From: Triticum aestivum
Taxonomy: Eukaryota; Streptophyta; Magnoliopsida; Poales; Poaceae
NCBI RefSeq assembly: GCF_018294505.1
Contig: NC_057794.1
Span: 194,169,201 to 194,233,200 of the forward strand
Length of the DNA stretch: 64,000 bases
Reading direction: 5' to 3'
The first letter of the stretch is position 1; every line of letters begins with the position of its first letter. Below are positions 60,075 through 64,000 of the stretch, piece after piece. The notes below the pieces were generated by a model. The model did no database searches. It was not told the origin of the DNA and saw only the letters and a list, made by a program, of their open reading frames with translations. The position numbers and the translations under genes are program-made.

Positions 60075-61174
60075 GCCCAGGGACGGAGCCAGAAAATAAA
60101 GATAGGGGGGCAAGAACTAGAAGCATCTCAAAATGATAAGATAGATAGTCACATAATAACCTAGTAAATATTGGAAGATTTGGGGTCTATTTGGATTGTG
60201 CCTATGGTCACCATGGCAACCAACGGCAGGCCAACATTTATGCGGAGGAAAGGACCGCAATGGTCTAGGCAAAAAATTGGCTATGTAACAAATGGAAAGA
60301 GGTGATGGGGCTTGGGCGAGCCAAATAATTGGATCTCGTTTCCAAACGGAGGATACCACTCTCGTCAACGCAAAAAATATTTGCTCACGCACTTCGGGGC
60401 TATAATCCAAACATAGCCCTAGATAGTCTACACATGTCCGTTGTTCCATAATAAGAACACCGATCAAAACATACCCCTAGATAGTCTACGTATGTCTGTT
60501 ATTCCACAATAGGAGCAAAAATCACACAAATTTTTAACTCAATGATTTTTGACCAGAAGTATCAACGATCGATTTTTTTGCTGGACTAGGGGGTCACTCA
60601 TCCGGAGTAGCTAGTTGTTAATGTCTACAGTTCTAGTTTTACACTTCTATGGTTTGGAAGACACAAACTAATCTAATGCAAAAATAAACTGACCTTTTTC
60701 ATCGTTTGGTCACTCATCCAAGCGGCCGGCCGGCTAGAACACGAGATGGATCAACATGGCGGCGCTTGCATGTCCCCTTCCCTTCTTGACGGAGATATTC
60801 GATAGACTAGCATGCGGCCGGCGGCCAGCGGCAGGCGAGGGCAGAAGAAAATTGGAAACGAAGCGAGATTAGAGGAGATCCAAAGTCCAAATTGTGAGTG
60901 CGTGCGTTAGTCCTGACCCCTTCCTTTGCTTCCGTGATGGGCTACGCCCCTTGTTTACTTTCCGGGGACTGGGCCTTTTGCATGCAACCGCTGCTTGTAA
61001 AACAGTAGATGGGCTATAGGGCGTAAAATAATAGATGGGCTATAGGGGGGACGAAGCAAGCCACGGACAGTTATACGGCGAGAAAAAATAGCAAACAACT
61101 GCTCGCTATTAAGGGGCGACATGATCGTCAGGGGGGGTCTTGCCCCCCCTCGCCCCCCCTTGAATCCATCCCTG
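60075..61174. mobile_element. Non-autonomous hAT-like DNA transposon (1.1 kb)
   Basis: The ends are cagggacgga and, inverted, cagggatgga, one mismatch in ten. The target duplication is 8 bp: ACTGTGCC (60067-60074) and ACTATGCC (61175-61182), one mismatch, the length typical of hAT. The subterminal regions hold G-runs and C-runs (gggggg near 60105, ccccccct near 61145). No transposase is encoded. A 26-bp spaced repeat tagatgggctatagg occurs at 61006 and 61032. Confidence 0.82.
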
Positions 61175-63814
61175 ACTATGCCAAACCTTGCTGATGGCCT
61201 CCTCCTGGGCCATCCAAGACATCGCCGCTACAGCCCTCCCCGGTGTGTGTGAAGCACAAGGATGGGTGCGGCATGGCCTCCTGAGCACGCCAGTGGGCGG
61301 AGCGTCACCAGAGACTCTCTTTAGCCCCGGCAATCACCGGTGGGAGCCGCTCCTTCTCGTGGCTGGAGTGCGCGCAGGAGGTTGAAGATGGCCTGCCACT
61401 AGGCCCCGCGCGTCAGCGACCCAGAGGGCGGGCCCGACCATTTAAGTGGAAACGGTTTCGCCTAGATCCGCCTCCCCTGCGCGAAGGCGCACCTTGCGAA
61501 TCCGCCTCCGACGTCACCTCTCCCCACCCGCGCGGCTGAGCCACTGGGCCGACCCACTTCTATCTTCCGCCCAGTGCGCTGGATAAGGGTAAAGGCCTTT
61601 GCCTTTATCTTTTTCTTCTCCAGATAACTGGTAAAATCTCTAGAGAATTCATATGGACTCCCAATTTGATGATTCAAATTTCTAGTAGCTCATAAAATAA
61701 TGATCTATCTCATGGCGCAATTTGCACATTTTTCCAAGAACTTTCTCTTCACACATATTTAATAAAACCCCATTTTCCATTTCTGTGATGCATTTTAGAA
61801 AATCACAAAGAGCTGAAATTTGATCCAAATTCCATGATTCAAATTCTTAGATACTTATATGTTCAAAACTTAGTTTCTGAACATTTTTCCCAATACTTTA
61901 TATGCCAGATGAAATATTGGTCCATTTCTCCATATATTGTCAGCTTTGCAAATTCATAGGAAAATAATTTAAACTCAAAATCCAGTGAAACCAAATCCTA
62001 GATGCTTCTAAAATCATCCTTTGTTAAATAGATTCCTTTCATCATTATTCAAAATAATTCTTCTGTACACTTCTTGCAAGTCCACTACTCTCTTGATTCC
62101 ATCATATTGAAATGTTCAGAGATATCCATTGATCAAATCCCAATGAAACCACCTTGGTCATTCCTCATATGACCAAAGGTATCCTAGAAAAGTCCAACTC
62201 AAATTTTTAGACTACTTTTAGTTTTGCATTGTTGTTTTGCTTATTGTGATTGTTTCCAATGTTAGTTGATGAAGTAGACGAAGTACTTGGAGAAGGACCG
62301 AAAGACTTGAAGACTCTGATGAACCACCCAAGCAGCCCTTTGACCATGATGAACCCTTTTACATCATAAAAGCATTTCCATTGTTTTATCTAGTGCATGA
62401 TATATCTTGAATGGAAACTTTGCTAGGCTTGCCTTTGTTGCATACCCCGTTGATACTTGCATTGTTCATGACTATATCCTTGTTTGGAGTTGTGTTGATG
62501 GGTTGTAGAAATATGCTATAGTAGTTGGCTACACACAATAGGATAGGGTTATGCATGGAAAGAAACAAGTGTGGTTTGACATACTTTCAAATATCCCAAG
62601 TGGGTGCCACTAATGCCCTTGGGAAATGATAATGAACTAGGCCACTTCTTGGTGGAGAAGTAGTGTACCGAGGCTTGATGAAAGTGTTGTTTAACTGAGA
62701 TGGATTAGATTTAAGATTGTCTACCATACCGACCAAACATGTACAACCACACTACCCCTTATGGGACGGGGCATTATTGATTACCTAGTTCGTGCTAGCA
62801 TGGATGCTCGCATTACTAGTGACGGGAGTGGTGTGGTCACTCTCGGGACGGGGTCGTGCTTGGATAGGCGGCCATGACTGTTTTCACAAGGCACCGGACA
62901 CACCATTGGTACCACATGCTCACATAATGTGATAGATATGGGAGCGTGGCTCCACTGAACTAAAACATGACTATGGGATGGGGGCTCTTGCCAATCGAGT
63001 GGACTCTATGTTAGTCACGGCTAGGGAAAAGTAGTGATCGGGTGCTTACCCCAGGAACTTGAGGTACCGTGGGTCGTGGATGACACGAAAGCTTCCCAGA
63101 TCTTGTGGGTAAAGTGTGCAACCTCTGAAGAGTGTTAAACTATTTGAATAGTTGTGTCCATGGTCAACGACAGTTGGGTGGTGCTTCTTAGACTATGTCC
63201 ATATGTTTCTGACAAACAACACGGCTTGGTAATATGTTGATGTGATTCGTGAGAAAGTCACGATGAGCTTGAGCATGAGTTGTTCACAACTCTTTCTCGA
63301 TGTTGATGTCTGTAACCTCCCGATACTTGTTGCAGATGCATTCATGTCCTTGATAAATGTTGATCATACTTGCATGAGCAAAACTAGCATTCCGCAAAAA
63401 TGACAATTTAGCAGTAGAGCCTTGCATAATTATTCTGTTATCACTCTTGGGTTGCTTGCGAGTACATTCAAAGTACTCATTGGCTTGCCACTGGTTATTT
63501 TATTGTCCAGGCATGAAAGAACGGGATATAATGAAGAGTACCTTGGTGATGAACATGCGAGCTAGGATGCTTTCCAGTCAGAATGCCTGTAGGGTTAAGG
63601 CAGATGGCGTGGGTCCAAGTTATCGACGAAGATTTCCACTGCAATGTTATTCTCAAGACTTGACCATAATGGTCGTATTTTATGTAAGATGGTATGTATG
63701 GATGTAAGACTCTTGTTATTCAGCTTCTTTGTGTTCAGTGAGTATTGATCTCTGGGATCATTGTACATGTGCATTCGGTGGCTTCGACTTAGTAAGTCGG
63801 GGTCCCCGCCGAGC

Positions 63815-63827
63815 TGGTATCAGAGCC
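63815..63827 (+). other. Primer-binding site, initiator-Met type
   Basis: tggtatcagagcc is an exact match to the classical plant retroelement primer site complementary to the 3' end of initiator-Met tRNA. It shows that the retrotransposon's internal region begins here. Confidence 0.85.
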
Positions 63828-64000
63828 ATCCTGACTATAGGGAGCCTTAGTTAGCATGGTCGTTAGTTAGGAACCTTGCCATTTGGTCCGCCTCACTATA
63901 GTGAGCAGGAAAATGGTTCTCTGCATCCCCCACTCTTAGTGTCAGTATAGTCATCAATGTAACCGACAGGGTGGACCTCTAGTATGCCTTGTTAATGTCC
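63828..64000 (+). mobile_element. Start of the internal region of the long-LTR Gypsy element (cut by the window)
   Basis: Only 173 bp after the primer site are visible; no coding start is seen. gag would be expected beyond the window. Confidence 0.6.

Larger units (their letters stand above)
57947..63810 (+). repeat. Long 5' LTR of a Gypsy element (Del/Tekay type suspected), with nested hAT
   Basis: The left edge tgtcacaccgtgattttc follows directly after the direct repeat. The right edge is set by the initiator-Met primer site at 63815. Without the nested element the LTR is about 4.76 kb, long but in the range known for Del/Tekay chromoviruses, which use this primer. A TATA box (59823) in GC-rich DNA would be the promoter. 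The terminal CA expected near 63810 reads CC, so the end is approximate. The second LTR is outside the window, so the target duplication (gcttc at 57942-57946) could not be tested. An open frame at 59385-60164 is Pro/His/Ser rich and not supported as a gene. Confidence 0.65.

Noticed and set aside
59385..60164. 259-codon Pro/His-rich frame in the long LTR
   Set aside because: It spans the TATA box and the start of the hAT-like element; composition follows the C-rich DNA and no domain is seen.
63815..63827. tRNA-like string tggtatcagagcc
   Set aside because: It is a primer site complementary to a tRNA end; no tRNA gene can be folded around it.
1..64000. Bacterial or phage defence system, CRISPR array, biosynthetic cluster
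   Set aside because: All recognisable proteins are plant retroelement proteins, a GRF finger and a DUF295 protein; no array of short regular repeats with spacers was seen.

Overview
This window looks like repeat-rich chromosomal DNA from a large-genome grass, most likely wheat or a close relative in the Triticeae. The reasons are the BARE/Angela/WIS-type Copia element (polyprotein and LTR start both recognisable), nested Tat-lineage and Athila-type Gypsy elements, a GRF zinc-finger gene on a Harbinger-like transposon, and a plant-specific DUF295 (KIB1-4 beta-propeller) gene. I see no intact host gene, tRNA, rRNA or CRISPR array. Almost every base belongs to a transposable element or its remains.

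Left part (1-9679): a stretch lying downstream of a DUF295-type gene is present twice. Copy A is 1 to about 1145. Copy B starts near 1146 and is now cut up by insertions. A small Harbinger-like transposon with a GRF zinc-finger gene entered copy B. A Gypsy LTR (1520 bp, 5-bp target duplication AGCTA) entered the Harbinger element and survives as a solo LTR. The resulting 2.9-kb block was then copied in tandem three times (637-9368).

Middle part (9680-32881): an old Tat-lineage Gypsy element lies on the minus strand, with LTRs about 7% apart by eye and target duplication ACCGC/ACCAC. A younger 13.2-kb Tat-lineage element (19471-32676, plus strand, LTRs about 2.7% apart, target duplication CACAC) sits inside its 5' LTR, next to the TATA box. 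In both elements a second gene lies between pol and the 3' LTR on the opposite strand. These antisense genes can be read as multi-exon spliced genes (7 and 4 exons) with consistent intron phases and a TATA-like box of their own.

Right part (32882-64000): a 416-codon DUF295 gene on the minus strand (33728-43743) has one intron, two nonsense codons and an in-frame 8.66-kb Copia insertion. Next come about 3.9 kb of upstream DNA with worn internal repeats, and an 8.06-kb Athila-type Gypsy element (47618-55681, perfect duplication TGTGT) that has gag and protease but no reverse transcriptase or integrase. Then follow a broken gene fragment of unknown function and the long 5' LTR of a Gypsy element (57947 to about 63810, initiator-Met primer site at 63815) that holds an 1.1-kb hAT-like element and runs off the window.

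The most informative results are the two spliced antisense genes, the in-frame break of the DUF295 gene, and the relative order of insertions that the target duplications allow. All family names are from recognition of sequence; nothing was searched.
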